Source: Sphingopyxis sp. (GTDB lineage Bacteria; Pseudomonadota; Alphaproteobacteria; Sphingomonadales; Sphingomonadaceae). From it: 64,000 nt of DNA. The stretch is taken from contig JAGHZY010000012.1 of NCBI GenBank assembly GCA_017745175.1, positions 30,642-94,641 of the forward strand. The letters run 5' to 3'. Each line of letters opens with the position of its first letter. Position 1 is the stretch's first letter. Below the pieces are notes generated by a model. It had not been told where the DNA came from and made no database searches. It saw only the letters and a program-made list of their open reading frames with translations. Positions 42,174 through 51,991 of the stretch are shown piece by piece. The translations under genes were made by a program, and so were the position numbers.

Positions 42174-44105
42174 TCAATAGATCGGCGTGATCTGCATCTG
42201 CGGAAGCGGGCGCGGCGTCCCGTCGCTGAGATCGGGGCCGAGATCGGCCCATTCGCTGCCGCGCGCGACGAGGTCGGCGTACAGCGCTTGCGACGCTGCT
42301 TCGGCTGCGGCCGACCGGAACCTGTAGGAAACCGGTGGCGGCGCGCCGGTTCGTACCGCCTCGAAAGCTGTTTCATAGGCGGGGATCGGCGGGACGGTGT
42401 TGGCGCTTGCCGCGATCCGGATCGAATAGCGTTGCAGTCCCGAGGCGACGTTGCGCCACCGCACCCAATAATGATTGGCAAAGGAGAATTGGTACAGCCG
42501 CTCGCCGGCGGCGGCGCCTTTTTGCGATATGCTGTCGAGTATTTCCTGTGACATGTCGAGGTTCATGCCGCCCTCGGTCCCGTCGAGCGCGATATGGACG
42601 ATCCGGTCGCGCTGGCCCGGCGCCCGCGACTGGAGCAGGTCGCGCCAGTTCTGCATCGTGCCGATAATGGCGAACAGAAAGCCCGACATTTCGGCGAGCG
42701 CGAGGCGGCGGGCGATCGGACTGTAGCTGCGTTGCCAGCCGCGATTGTTGTGGAGCGGAAGCCACACGGCGGCCTCCGCCCGGTCGTGCGAATTCGGCGG
42801 TTCGGGGTTCGCGGCGGGGGGCGTGCCGTCGCCGGTCTGCGGATAGACGAGGTTGATCGCGAAGGTCGGCCAGCGGGGCAGCGGCGCGTCGAACAGGTGA
42901 AGCGGGAAATTGCTCGATACGCCGCCGTCCGAGAACCAGCAGACGCGGAAGCGCTCGATCGACGAGACCGGAGCCTCGCCGCCGGTGGTCAGCCCGTCGG
43001 TGCTCTGGCCCAGCGTATTTTCCCTTTCGTCGCCCTGCTCGTCGAACGCTTCGTCTTCGATCGCGGCACGGCGCGTTCGCCGCGCGACCGGTTCGTGGAG
43101 TGGAACCGCGCTGATGAGCAGCGGAAAGCTGAGGCTCATCCGCATCGCGACGAGAACCGGCATCCGGCCCCTGACCGGCAGGCGATAATAATCGCTCCCG
43201 TCGACACGGTCGGGCGGGCCCGCCGCGGCGACCATCGCATCGACGACGCTCCGGGGAAACAGCAGGTCGAATTCCTCGCGCCGGAACCAGAAGCCCGCGT
43301 CGGTGAAGGGCAGGGTGCGCGGTTCGTGATGCGATACGCCGGTCGTGATCATCTGGAGCGAGATTGCCGTTTCGGTGTCCGGCTCGCCCGGATAGCGCGG
43401 TGCGGCCCAGAGGTCGTCGAACAGCAGCGGATCCGCCAACGACTTGCCCGCCAGCGACTGCAGGACTTCGTGGAGCCATTCGGTGAGCGCGGGCTTGCCG
43501 CTGCCTTCGCGCGCGGCGAGGCCCGAACACAGGCCGAGCAGATTGCGCCGCGCGACGCGCGCCACGCGCAAGACGGCGCAGATCGCCGCGCCGAGATAGG
43601 CGCAGATCAGTGACGGCAGCAGCGCTGCGGCGAGCCCGGGCAGCCCGCCAAGCCAGAAGCCGAACCCGAGCAGGAGACCGAGCAGAAGCAGCGCTTCGAG
43701 CGGCGCGATCGCCACCACCGCCGCTGCCGCGGCGAGCAGCTTGCGGAGCGGCCCTGCATTGCCCGCGAGCGTCACGATCAGGCGATAGGCGTTTCTCGCG
43801 CCGCGGGCCGGCTGAAAGAGGCCGAAGATGAAACCCTGCGACGAGAGCTGCGCCGCGACGCGCGCAAGACCGGCAAAGCCAAGCGTCGGCGGGCAGGGGG
43901 CGGCCGAACCCGACGCGACATGCTTGCGGTCGCCGAGTGCCGCTGCGGCGGTCGCCGCCGCGGCGATCGCGCCCGCCGAGGTTCCGCCGATATTCTTGAA
44001 CCGGAAATCGCGCGCGAGCGCGAGCACCGCATTCGGATAGACGACACCGCTGGTGATGCCGCCCTTCATGACCAGGTCGCAATAGCGGGTGGCTGTCTGG
44101 CTCAT
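42174..44105 (-). CDS. Patatin-like phospholipase with membrane segments
   Basis: A 643-residue patatin-like protein starting MSQTATRYCDLVMKGGITSGVVYPNAVLALA at 44105, with GGAGAGGAAGAC before it. The nucleophile elbow is GGTSAGAIAAA and the Asp of the dyad is in FSDGGVSSNFPLHLFDAPLP, so lipid acyl hydrolase activity is likely. Residues about 115-190 contain two or three hydrophobic stretches (LLAAAAAVVAIAPLEALLLLGLLLGFGFWLGG), inserted between the two catalytic motifs. The length is twice that of a minimal patatin. It stands alone, divergent from the PBP gene. A short open stretch in another frame continues past the stop (see findings). Confidence 0.88.
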   Translation of the reverse strand: MSQTATRYCDLVMKGGITSGVVYPNAVLALARDFRFKNIGGTSAGAIAAAATAAAALGDRKHVASGSAAPCPPTLGFAGLARVAAQLSSQGFIFGLFQPARGARNAYRLIVTLAGNAGPLRKLLAAAAAVVAIAPLEALLLLGLLLGFGFWLGGLPGLAAALLPSLICAYLGAAICAVLRVARVARRNLLGLCSGLAAREGSGKPALTEWLHEVLQSLAGKSLADPLLFDDLWAAPRYPGEPDTETAISLQMITTGVSHHEPRTLPFTDAGFWFRREEFDLLFPRSVVDAMVAAAGPPDRVDGSDYYRLPVRGRMPVLVAMRMSLSFPLLISAVPLHEPVARRTRRAAIEDEAFDEQGDERENTLGQSTDGLTTGGEAPVSSIERFRVCWFSDGGVSSNFPLHLFDAPLPRWPTFAINLVYPQTGDGTPPAANPEPPNSHDRAEAAVWLPLHNNRGWQRSYSPIARRLALAEMSGFLFAIIGTMQNWRDLLQSRAPGQRDRIVHIALDGTEGGMNLDMSQEILDSISQKGAAAGERLYQFSFANHYWVRWRNVASGLQRYSIRIAASANTVPPIPAYETAFEAVRTGAPPPVSYRFRSAAAEAASQALYADLVARGSEWADLGPDLSDGTPRPLPQMQITPIY

Positions 44106-44234
44106 GTCTTCCTCTCCGGGGGCACAGGGGCCCCGGATGTCTCGCCTATTCCGGCACATCGGGCAAGGTGCGGCCGGGAATATCCACAAGCCATTTGCTT
44201 ATGCTGTGTTGGAAATGTAATACGGGCGGCGCGC

Positions 44235-46304
44235 ATGAAATGGTTCCGTAAACCCGCAGGCCCCGATCCGACCCTCGCCATGACGCCGGGCGGACCGTTC
44301 GCCGACATCGCCCCGCCGCCGCAGCCGCCCGTTCCCGAGCCGCAGCGTCGCAAGTGGATGCGCCGCATCGCGCGCGGCTTCGCGATCTTCTGCGTCATTT
44401 TCCTGCTGCTGGTCGGCTGGCTGGCGCTCACCGCGCCGCTGTCGAAATCGCTCGAGCCGATCGCGCCGCCGCAGATCACGCTGCTCGCCTCCGACGGCAC
44501 GCCGATCGCGCGCATCGGCGCGATCGTCGACACGCCGGTGAAGACGAAGGATCTGCCGAAGCATGTGACCGGCGCCTTTCTCGCGATCGAGGATCGCCGC
44601 TTCTACACGCATATGGGCGTCGATCCGCGCAGCATCGCGCGCGCCGTCTGGAGCAACCTGACCGGCGGGCGCACGCAGGGCGGCAGCACGATCACCCAGC
44701 AGCTCGCCAAATTCACCTTCCTGACGCCGAAGCGCACGCTCGGCCGCAAGGCGCGCGAGGCGCTGATCGCCTTCTGGCTCGAAGCCTGGCTGACCAAGGA
44801 CGAGATTCTCGAACGCTATCTCTCGAACGCCTATTTCGGCGACAACACCTATGGCCTGCGCGCCGCGTCGCTCCATTATTTCTATCGCCAGCCCGAGAAG
44901 CTGACGCCCGCGCAGGCGGCGATGCTCGCGGGGCTGGTGCAGGCGCCGTCGCGCCTCGCGCCGACGCGCAACCCCGACCTCGCCGAAAAGCGCATGAAAC
45001 TGGTGCTGAACGCGATGGTCGACACCGGCTATTTGACCGTGGCGGAGGCGAAGGCGATCCGTACCCCGCGCATCGACGTGCGCACGCGCAACACACTGCC
45101 GACGGGCACCTATTTCGCCGACTGGGCGCTGCCCGAGGCGCGCAAGCTCAGCGACGTCGGCTATTCGCGCCAGACGATCACGACGACGCTCGATGCGCGG
45201 CTGCAATCGGTCGCGCGCCGCGTGACGAGCCGTGCCGGGCTCGGCAAGGCGCAGGTCGCACTCGTCGCGATGCGCCCGAACGGCGAGGTCGTCGCGATGA
45301 TCGGCGGCAAGGACTATGCCGCCTCGCCCTTCAACCGCGCGACGCAGGCCAAGCGCCAGCCGGGCTCGACCTTCAAGCTCTTCGTCTATCTTGCTGCGCT
45401 TCGGGCCGGCTGGGACCCCGACGACAGGATCAGCAACGAAGCGATCGAGACGGGGGCCTATCAGCCCAAGAATTCGGGCGGCGCCTATTCGAACGACATC
45501 AGCCTCGAAGACGCCTTCGCCACCTCGAGCAATGTCGCGGCGGTCCGGCTGCTGCGCGAGATCGGCGACGACAAGGTGATCGACATGGCGCGCGACCTTG
45601 GCGTCACTGCGCCGATGACGAAGGGCGATCCCAGCCTTGCGCTCGGCACGTCGAGCATGACCTTGCTCGAGCTGACCGCGGCCTATGCGGCGGTGGCGGC
45701 GAACAGCTATCCGGTCGAACCGCACGCGTTCGAGGCGGAGGAAAAAGGCTGGTTCGAAAATCTGATCTCGGGTCCGAGCCGCTTCGGATCGGACGAGCAT
45801 GAAGCGATAGAGAAGATGCTGCGCGCGGCGGTCAACCGCGGGACGGGGCGCGCGGCGCGCCTGCCGCAGGCGAATTTCGGCAAGACGGGCACCAGCCAGG
45901 ACAATCGCGACGCGCTCTTCGTCGGTTATGCCAACGGCCTCGTCGTCGGCGTGTGGATCGGAAACGACGACAATACGCCGCTCGAGGGGATTTCGGGTGG
46001 CGGCCTGCCGGCGCGTATCTGGCGCGATTTCATGACGCAGGCGTCGGGCAAGTCCGCGGCGCCGCGGCCGAAACCCGCCGACCCCACCGGCCCGGTCGAA
46101 CCGCTCGATATTCCCGATATCGGCGACATTCCCGTGGGCGACCGCACGCGCGTCGGGATCGAGGGCGGCGACGCGGTGATCTCGACCGAGATCAACGGCA
46201 GCCGCATCGACCTGCGCCTGCCGATCCAAGAGGGGCGCCCGACGGTATCCGAAGGACGCCCACCACCGGTCACCGTGACCCAGCCCCCGCCCCCGGCGGG
46301 CTGA
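44235..46304 (+). CDS. Class A penicillin-binding protein (transglycosylase/transpeptidase)
   Basis: A 689-residue bifunctional peptidoglycan synthase with a short cytoplasmic tail and one membrane helix (FAIFCVIFLLLVGWLALTA). The GT51 domain has AIEDRRFYTHMGVDPRSIARA and QGGSTITQQLAKF. The transpeptidase domain has RQPGSTFKLFVYLAAL (Ser-x-x-Lys), TSSNVAAVRLL and KTGTSQDNRDALFVGY (KTG). A Pro-rich periplasmic tail ends PPPVTVTQPPPPAG. Its size and order resemble PBP1-type PbpC/PbpG of sphingomonads. The ATG at 44235 is chosen; the track's longer start runs through the patatin promoter region. Confidence 0.95.
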   Translation: MKWFRKPAGPDPTLAMTPGGPFADIAPPPQPPVPEPQRRKWMRRIARGFAIFCVIFLLLVGWLALTAPLSKSLEPIAPPQITLLASDGTPIARIGAIVDTPVKTKDLPKHVTGAFLAIEDRRFYTHMGVDPRSIARAVWSNLTGGRTQGGSTITQQLAKFTFLTPKRTLGRKAREALIAFWLEAWLTKDEILERYLSNAYFGDNTYGLRAASLHYFYRQPEKLTPAQAAMLAGLVQAPSRLAPTRNPDLAEKRMKLVLNAMVDTGYLTVAEAKAIRTPRIDVRTRNTLPTGTYFADWALPEARKLSDVGYSRQTITTTLDARLQSVARRVTSRAGLGKAQVALVAMRPNGEVVAMIGGKDYAASPFNRATQAKRQPGSTFKLFVYLAALRAGWDPDDRISNEAIETGAYQPKNSGGAYSNDISLEDAFATSSNVAAVRLLREIGDDKVIDMARDLGVTAPMTKGDPSLALGTSSMTLLELTAAYAAVAANSYPVEPHAFEAEEKGWFENLISGPSRFGSDEHEAIEKMLRAAVNRGTGRAARLPQANFGKTGTSQDNRDALFVGYANGLVVGVWIGNDDNTPLEGISGGGLPARIWRDFMTQASGKSAAPRPKPADPTGPVEPLDIPDIGDIPVGDRTRVGIEGGDAVISTEINGSRIDLRLPIQEGRPTVSEGRPPPVTVTQPPPPAG

Positions 46305-46311
46305 GCGAGGC

Positions 46312-47415
46312 TCAGTCCGGAGGCAGAAGCTCGAACGCTGCGGTCGCCATCGTTTTTCCGTTGACGATCAGCTCGACCTCATGCCGACCCGGATGGTGGC
46401 GCCGGGTGCTGAAATCGCGGATGGTCTGGCCGATGGCAAGCGGCACGGCTTGTCCCGCAGCAAGTTCGAAGGTCTTGAGCTTGAACACCTTGGGCGCGCT
46501 CTTGCCGCCCGCGCGGGCATAATGGATGCGGTAGTCGACGACCAGCCGTTGCGCGTCGGCGGCATCCGAGACGAGCTCGGCGGCGATCGTTATCCGGTCG
46601 CCAAGGCGGACCGTCGCCGGAGAAACCGCAAAGCCCCGCGCGGTCACCGCTGCGCCATGGCCGACGCCGATCAGCGCTAGCGCGGCGGGGTCGCCTTTCT
46701 TGATCAATGTGCGCAGCGCGTGGCGGACGATCCAGACGGTGCGTGCATCGTCCTGCGGCCATCCGGCGAGGCGCGCGAGCAGCCAGTCGGGGCGGTCCCT
46801 GGCGATATCGTTAAGGTGGTTCGCGACCGATTTGCGCACATAGAGGCTGGGATCGGCCTTCAATGCTTCCAGTATCGGCGAGGCCAGCGTCGGGTCGGCT
46901 TTGAGTGCAGGGACGCGTGCCGCCCACGGCAGTCGCGGCCGCGCTCCCTCGCTCGCGAGCCGGCGCACATGCTCGTCGTCACTGCCGGTCCATTGCCGCA
47001 TCGTCGCGAGCGCGCGCGGCGCGTCCTGCGCGAGAAACGGACGGATCGCGAATTCGGCCGTTCCGAAGCCCGTCATGTCGGCGAGCGCAGCCATCGACCG
47101 GTCGAAGTCGCCCAGCCCCTGGCGTGCGATATATTCGGTGACCGCCATCGCCTGAAAGCCGTGGCGCAAGTGCGGCGCCATCGCGCGGATGATGTCGAGC
47201 GCCGCCGGATAGTCGTCCGGAAGAGCCGGGCGAAGCGCGTCGGCGATATGGCGGACGCGCTCCATGATCGAGAGAGCGTCGAGCCCGTCTGATGCGACGG
47301 ACAGGAAGACGGCGCGGTCAAATCGCGACGTCGCAGCGGCCCCGGCATCGGCGATCGTCTCCAGCGCGTCCGGGCCCAGAATATCCTTGAGCAGGGCGGG
47401 CGTTTCACCGGTCAT
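46312..47415 (-). CDS. HEAT-repeat DNA alkylation repair protein (AlkC/AlkD-like)
   Basis: A 367-residue all-helical HEAT-repeat protein of the AlkC-type DNA alkylation repair family: FAIRPFLAQDAPRALATMRQWTGSDDEHVRRLASEGARPRLPWAARVPAL, YVRKSVANHLNDIARDRPDWLLARLAGW, and a C-terminal Ig-like sheet domain (RLVVDYRIHYARAGGKSAPKVFKLKTFELAAGQ) found in this subfamily. These proteins excise alkylated bases such as 3-methyladenine without base flipping. It starts 12 bases after the stop of the efflux outer-membrane gene, so it may be transcribed with the RND operon. It converges on the PBP gene. Confidence 0.87.
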   Translation of the reverse strand: MTGETPALLKDILGPDALETIADAGAAATSRFDRAVFLSVASDGLDALSIMERVRHIADALRPALPDDYPAALDIIRAMAPHLRHGFQAMAVTEYIARQGLGDFDRSMAALADMTGFGTAEFAIRPFLAQDAPRALATMRQWTGSDDEHVRRLASEGARPRLPWAARVPALKADPTLASPILEALKADPSLYVRKSVANHLNDIARDRPDWLLARLAGWPQDDARTVWIVRHALRTLIKKGDPAALALIGVGHGAAVTARGFAVSPATVRLGDRITIAAELVSDAADAQRLVVDYRIHYARAGGKSAPKVFKLKTFELAAGQAVPLAIGQTIRDFSTRRHHPGRHEVELIVNGKTMATAAFELLPPD

Positions 47416-47427
47416 GGCGCCAGGCCG

Positions 47428-48828
47428 CTATTGCCGTTCGACCAGCCCGCCGCCGAGTGCGACATAGAGCGTCACCAGATTGTCGACCTGCGCGCGGCGA
47501 AGCTCGATCAGCGTCTGTTCGGATGCGAACAGATTGCGTTCGGCGTCGAGCACTTCGAGATAGGTCGACACGCCCTCGCGATACCGCTTGCGTGCGAGGT
47601 CGGCAATGCGCCGTGTCGCGAGCGTCCCGCGTTCCTGCGCCTCGACCTGCTCGGCAAGGTAGCGGCGCCCCGCGAGCGCGTCGGCGACTTCGCGAAAGGC
47701 GCCCTGCACGGTGCGTTCATAGGTCGCGACCGCGATATTCTCGCGCGCCTCGGCGACGGTCAAATTGCCCTTGTTGCGGCCGAAATCGAAGATCGGCAGG
47801 CTGATCGACGGGCCGAAGCTCCAGCCGAAACCGTTGTCGCTGAACAGATTGTCGAGCGAGCCCGAAGCGAAGCCGAGATTGCCGGTGAGCGAAATCGACG
47901 GGAAGAAGGCGGCGCGTGCTGCGCCGACATTGGCGCGTGCCGCGCGCAGCCGCTCCTCGGCCGCGACGACGTCGGGCCGTGCGACGAGCAGATCCGACGG
48001 CAGGCCGGCGGTCAACGTCGGCGACTGGCCCTGCCGGACAAGCGGCAGCGGCGCCGGCAGCGGCCCCGCGACCGGACCGCCGGTGAGCACGGCGAGAAAA
48101 TTGTCGGCCTGCGCCTTGGAGAGCTTCAGGCTGGCGAGCTGAGTCTCGGCCTGCGTCAGCAGCGTTTCGGACTGGCGATAGTCGAGCGCCGAGGTAACGC
48201 CCGCGTCGAGGCGGCGCTTCGCGATGCGCAGCCCTTCCTTGCGGCTCGTCACCGTCGCTTCAGCGAGCGCGATCTGCTCGTCGGCGCCGCGCGAGGCGAA
48301 ATAGGTCGAGGCGACGTCGCGGACAAGCGCGAGGCGGAAGGCGCGCTCGGCGGCCTCGGTCGCGAGATACTGGCTGCGCGCGGCCTCGGAGAGGTTCTTG
48401 ACACGGCCCCAGAAATCGAGCTCGAACGAGGTGACGCCGACGCCGACCGAATAGCGGTTCGTCGTGTCGGTTCCCGGACCGGTCAGCGATGGTCCGCGCG
48501 TCCGGGTCGCCTCGGCGCTCGCGCCCACCGTCGGCAGGCGATCGGCGTCCTGGATGCGGTAGAGGCCGCGCGCTTCCTCGATCTGCGCAATCGCGACCGC
48601 AAGGTCGCGGTTGCGCTCGATCGCCTGCGCGATCAGTAGCTCGAGCTGCGGATCGGCGAAGAAATCGCGCCAGGCGACGTCGGTCGCCCGCTGGCCGAGC
48701 GTCACGTCGCCCGCAAATTCGGCCGGATAGTCGGCCGCGGTCGAGAGTGGCGGGCGCTCGTGCTTCGGCGCCATGTTGACGCATCCGGCGAGCGTCGTCG
48801 CCGCGAGCAGCGCGATCAGGTTACGCAT
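47428..48828 (-). CDS. RND efflux outer-membrane channel lipoprotein (NodT/OprM family)
   Basis: A 466-residue TolC-like channel. The lipoprotein signal is MRNLIALLAATTLAGC with the acylated cysteine at 16. The two repeated outer-membrane-efflux domains include DLAVAIAQIEEARGLYRIQDADRLPTV, FELDFWGRVKNLSEAARSQYLATEAAERAFRLALVRDVAS, LLVARPDVVAAEERLRAARANVGAARAAFFPSISLTG. The ATG at 48828 overlaps the last codons of the pump gene and has AGGAAG eight bases upstream; the track's 48843 ATG would add five residues. It is the third gene of the acrAB-like operon. Confidence 0.94.
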   Translation of the reverse strand: MRNLIALLAATTLAGCVNMAPKHERPPLSTAADYPAEFAGDVTLGQRATDVAWRDFFADPQLELLIAQAIERNRDLAVAIAQIEEARGLYRIQDADRLPTVGASAEATRTRGPSLTGPGTDTTNRYSVGVGVTSFELDFWGRVKNLSEAARSQYLATEAAERAFRLALVRDVASTYFASRGADEQIALAEATVTSRKEGLRIAKRRLDAGVTSALDYRQSETLLTQAETQLASLKLSKAQADNFLAVLTGGPVAGPLPAPLPLVRQGQSPTLTAGLPSDLLVARPDVVAAEERLRAARANVGAARAAFFPSISLTGNLGFASGSLDNLFSDNGFGWSFGPSISLPIFDFGRNKGNLTVAEARENIAVATYERTVQGAFREVADALAGRRYLAEQVEAQERGTLATRRIADLARKRYREGVSTYLEVLDAERNLFASEQTLIELRRAQVDNLVTLYVALGGGLVERQ

Positions 48829-51800
48829 GGCCGGCTTCCTCATGATGGCCTTTCTCGGCGGGGGCAGGGGGCCGCTTGCGGCTGAGCCATTTGCGCACCG
48901 ACAGATAGAAGAGCGGGATGAAGAAGATGCCGAGCAGGGTCGCCGCGATCATCCCGCCCATCACGCCCGATCCGACCGCGATGCGGCTTGCGGCGCCCGC
49001 GCCGCTCGCGATCACGAGCGGCACCATGCCGAGGATGAAGGCAAGGCTGGTCATGATGATCGGGCGCAGGCGCAGCTTGACCGCCTCCATCACCGCGTCG
49101 AGCGTCGACTTGCCCTCGGCTTCCTGCTCGATTGCGAATTCGACGATCAGGATCGCATTCTTCGCCGCGAGCCCGATGATCGTTATCAGGCCGACGTTGA
49201 AATAGATGTCGGCCGAAAGCCCGCGCAGCATCGAGAAGAGCACCGCGCCGAGCACGCCGAGCGGTACGACGAGCAGCACCGAAACGGGCACCGACCAGCT
49301 TTCGTAGAGCGCGGCGAGCAGCAGGAAGACGACGACGAGCGACAGGCCGAGCAGCATGCCGATCTGTCCCGCCGACTGTTTCTCCTCATAGGAAATGCCC
49401 GTCCACTCGTAGGAGAAACCGGCAGGGAGCTGCGACGCGAGTCGCTCCATTTCGGCCATCGCCTCGCCGGTTGACTGGCCCGGGGCGGGCTCGCCCGAGA
49501 TCGTCATCGCGGGATAGCCGTTGTAGCGCTGGAGCTGCGGCGCCTCGGCCGACCATTCGGCGGTGCTGAACGATCCGAACGGCACCATGCCGCCGTTCGC
49601 GCTGCGCACGCGGAGGTCGAGCACGTCCTGCGGCGTCATGCGGCTTGCCGCGTCGGCCTGGAGCAGCACGCGCAGCACGCGGCCCTCGCGGGTGAAGTCG
49701 TTGGCATAGGCGCTGCCGAAGCTGATCGCGAGCGTCGCGTTGACGTCGCCGATCGACAGGCCGAGCGCGCGCGCCTGGATGCGGTCGATATCGACCTTGA
49801 GCACCGGCGCGTCCTCCTGCCCCTCGGGGCGGACGTTGGCGAGCAGCTTGCTCTGCATTGCACCACCGAGCATCTGGTTGCGCGCAGCGATCAATGCCTC
49901 GCGTCCATTGCCGCCGCGGTCCTGCAGCTTGAAGGTGAAGCCGCTCGACGTGCCGAGTTCGGGGATCGACGGCGGGCTCAGCGAGAAGGCGAAGGCCTCC
50001 TTGATTCCCATGAGGGTGCCCATCGCCTTGCCAGCGATCGCGTCGGCGCTATTTTCCTTGCCCTTGCGTTCGTCCCAAGGTTTCAGCGGGGTGAACATGA
50101 TCGCATTCGCCTGGCCCTGGCCGAAGAAGCTGAACCCGTTCACCAGCACGATATTGGCGACCTGCGGCTGCTCGGCGAAGAATTGCTTCACCTGCTTCGT
50201 CGCCTCGTTGGTGCGCTGGGTCGTCGCGCCCGGAGGCGCCTGGATGACGGTGATCAGATAGCCCTGGTCTTCCTGCGGCAGGAAGGAGCCGGGAAGGCGG
50301 AAAAACAGCAACGCGGTGATCGCGACCATTGCGACGAACACACCGAGCCAGCGCAGCGGCGCGGCCAGTATCTTGCCGACCCTGCCCTGATAGCGGTCGG
50401 TCGTGCGGCCGAACCAGTCGTTGAAGCGGCCGAAGAAACGGTCGAAGAACTCCCCGACGGGCCCGCCGCGTTTCGTCTGGTCGTGCGGCTTCAGCAGCGT
50501 CGCGCACAGCGCGGGTGTGAGCGTCAGCGCGAGCAGCGCCGAGAAGGCGATCGAGATCGCCAGCGTCATCGAGAACTGGCGATAGATACCGCCCGTCGAG
50601 CCGGGGAAGAAGGCCATCGGGATGAACACCGCGATCAGCACCAGCGTGATGCCGATGATCGCCGAGGTGATCTGGCCCATCGCCTTCACGGTCGCATCAT
50701 AGGGCGACATATGCTCCTCGTTCATGATGCGCTCGACATTCTCGATCACGACGATCGCGTCGTCGACGAGGATGCCGATCGCGAGCACCATGCCGAACAG
50801 GGTGAGCACGTTGATCGAAAAGCCGAACATCCAGAGGCCGAGGCAGGCGCCCGCGAGCGCAATCGGAACGACCACGGTCGGAATCACCGTCGCACGCCAG
50901 TTCTGGAGAAACAGGAACATGACGAGGAAGACGAGCACCATCGCTTCGGCGAGGGTCTTCACCACTTCCTCGATCGACAGGCTGATGAAGGGTGTGGTGT
51001 CGTAGGGGATCGACCAGGTGACGTCGGGCGGGAAGCCCTTCGACAGCTCGGCCATGCGCGTGCGAATGCCTTCGGCGGTCGCAAGGGCGTTGGCACCGGG
51101 GGTGAGCTGGACCGCGAGGCCCGCCATCGGCTTGCCGTTGAGTTCGGACGAGAAGAGATAGCTCGCCGCACCGAGTTCGACGCGGCCGACGTCGCCGAGC
51201 GTGACGGCCGACCCGTCGGGGTTGGCGCGCAGGATGATGCTTTCGAACTGTTCGGGCTTGGTGAAGCGGCCCTGCGTGGTGATCACGGCGTTGAGCTCGG
51301 CCCCCTTGGCGATCGGCTGATCGCCGAGCTGGCCGCCCGGGGTCTGGCTGTTCTGTTCCTGCACCGCGCCGAGCGCTTCGGCGGGCGACAAATTGTGCGA
51401 CGCGAGCTTTTGCGGATCGAGCCAGATGCGCATCGCATATTCGGGGGCGAACGCCTGGACGTTGCCGACGCCGTTCACGCGCCGGAGCTCGTCGAGCACG
51501 CGCGTGTTCGCGAAATTGTTGACCTCCATCGGGTCGGTGTTGCCGCTCTTCGAGGTGATCGCGACGATCAGCAGGAAGCCCGAATTGGCTTCGGTGACCG
51601 AAATCCCCTGACGGCGGACGTCCTCGGGCAGGCGCTGTTCGACGCGGCGCAGGCGGTTCTGGACCTCCATCTGGGCATTGTCGATATCGGTTCCGGCCTC
51701 GAAGGTCAGGTTGATCGATGCGGTGCCGTTCGATTCGCTGGTCGAGGCCATGTAGAGGAAGCCCTCGACCCCGTTCAGTTCCTGCTCGATGACCTGCGTG

Positions 51801-51985
51801 ACATTCTGTTCGAGCGTCTTGGCGTCGGCACCCGGATAGGTGACGCCGATCGTCAGCGACGGCGGCGCGACCGACGGATATTGCTCGACGGGAAGTCCGC
51901 GCAGCGCGATGATCCCGGCAAGCAGGATGCCGATGGCGATGACCCAGGAGAAGATGGGCCGGTCGATGAAGAAGCGGGGGGTCAT
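48821..51985 (-). CDS. RND multidrug efflux pump, inner-membrane permease (HAE-1, AcrB-like)
   Basis: A 1054-residue proton-driven pump with 12 membrane helices and two large periplasmic loops. FFIDRPIFSWVIAIGILLAGIIALRGLPVEQYP is the HAE-1 start. The proton-relay aspartates are in GMVLAIGILVDDAIVVIENVERI (TM4). The second half has MLLGLSLVVVFLLLAALYESWSVPVSVLLVVPLG and LITIIGLAAKNAILIVEFA. It lies between the adaptor (6-base gap) and the outer-membrane channel (overlap). Exports drugs or toxic organics from the periplasm. Confidence 0.96.
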   Translation of the reverse strand: MTPRFFIDRPIFSWVIAIGILLAGIIALRGLPVEQYPSVAPPSLTIGVTYPGADAKTLEQNVTQVIEQELNGVEGFLYMASTSESNGTASINLTFEAGTDIDNAQMEVQNRLRRVEQRLPEDVRRQGISVTEANSGFLLIVAITSKSGNTDPMEVNNFANTRVLDELRRVNGVGNVQAFAPEYAMRIWLDPQKLASHNLSPAEALGAVQEQNSQTPGGQLGDQPIAKGAELNAVITTQGRFTKPEQFESIILRANPDGSAVTLGDVGRVELGAASYLFSSELNGKPMAGLAVQLTPGANALATAEGIRTRMAELSKGFPPDVTWSIPYDTTPFISLSIEEVVKTLAEAMVLVFLVMFLFLQNWRATVIPTVVVPIALAGACLGLWMFGFSINVLTLFGMVLAIGILVDDAIVVIENVERIMNEEHMSPYDATVKAMGQITSAIIGITLVLIAVFIPMAFFPGSTGGIYRQFSMTLAISIAFSALLALTLTPALCATLLKPHDQTKRGGPVGEFFDRFFGRFNDWFGRTTDRYQGRVGKILAAPLRWLGVFVAMVAITALLFFRLPGSFLPQEDQGYLITVIQAPPGATTQRTNEATKQVKQFFAEQPQVANIVLVNGFSFFGQGQANAIMFTPLKPWDERKGKENSADAIAGKAMGTLMGIKEAFAFSLSPPSIPELGTSSGFTFKLQDRGGNGREALIAARNQMLGGAMQSKLLANVRPEGQEDAPVLKVDIDRIQARALGLSIGDVNATLAISFGSAYANDFTREGRVLRVLLQADAASRMTPQDVLDLRVRSANGGMVPFGSFSTAEWSAEAPQLQRYNGYPAMTISGEPAPGQSTGEAMAEMERLASQLPAGFSYEWTGISYEEKQSAGQIGMLLGLSLVVVFLLLAALYESWSVPVSVLLVVPLGVLGAVLFSMLRGLSADIYFNVGLITIIGLAAKNAILIVEFAIEQEAEGKSTLDAVMEAVKLRLRPIIMTSLAFILGMVPLVIASGAGAASRIAVGSGVMGGMIAATLLGIFFIPLFYLSVRKWLSRKRPPAPAEKGHHEEAGHA

Positions 51986-51991
51986 GTCAGG

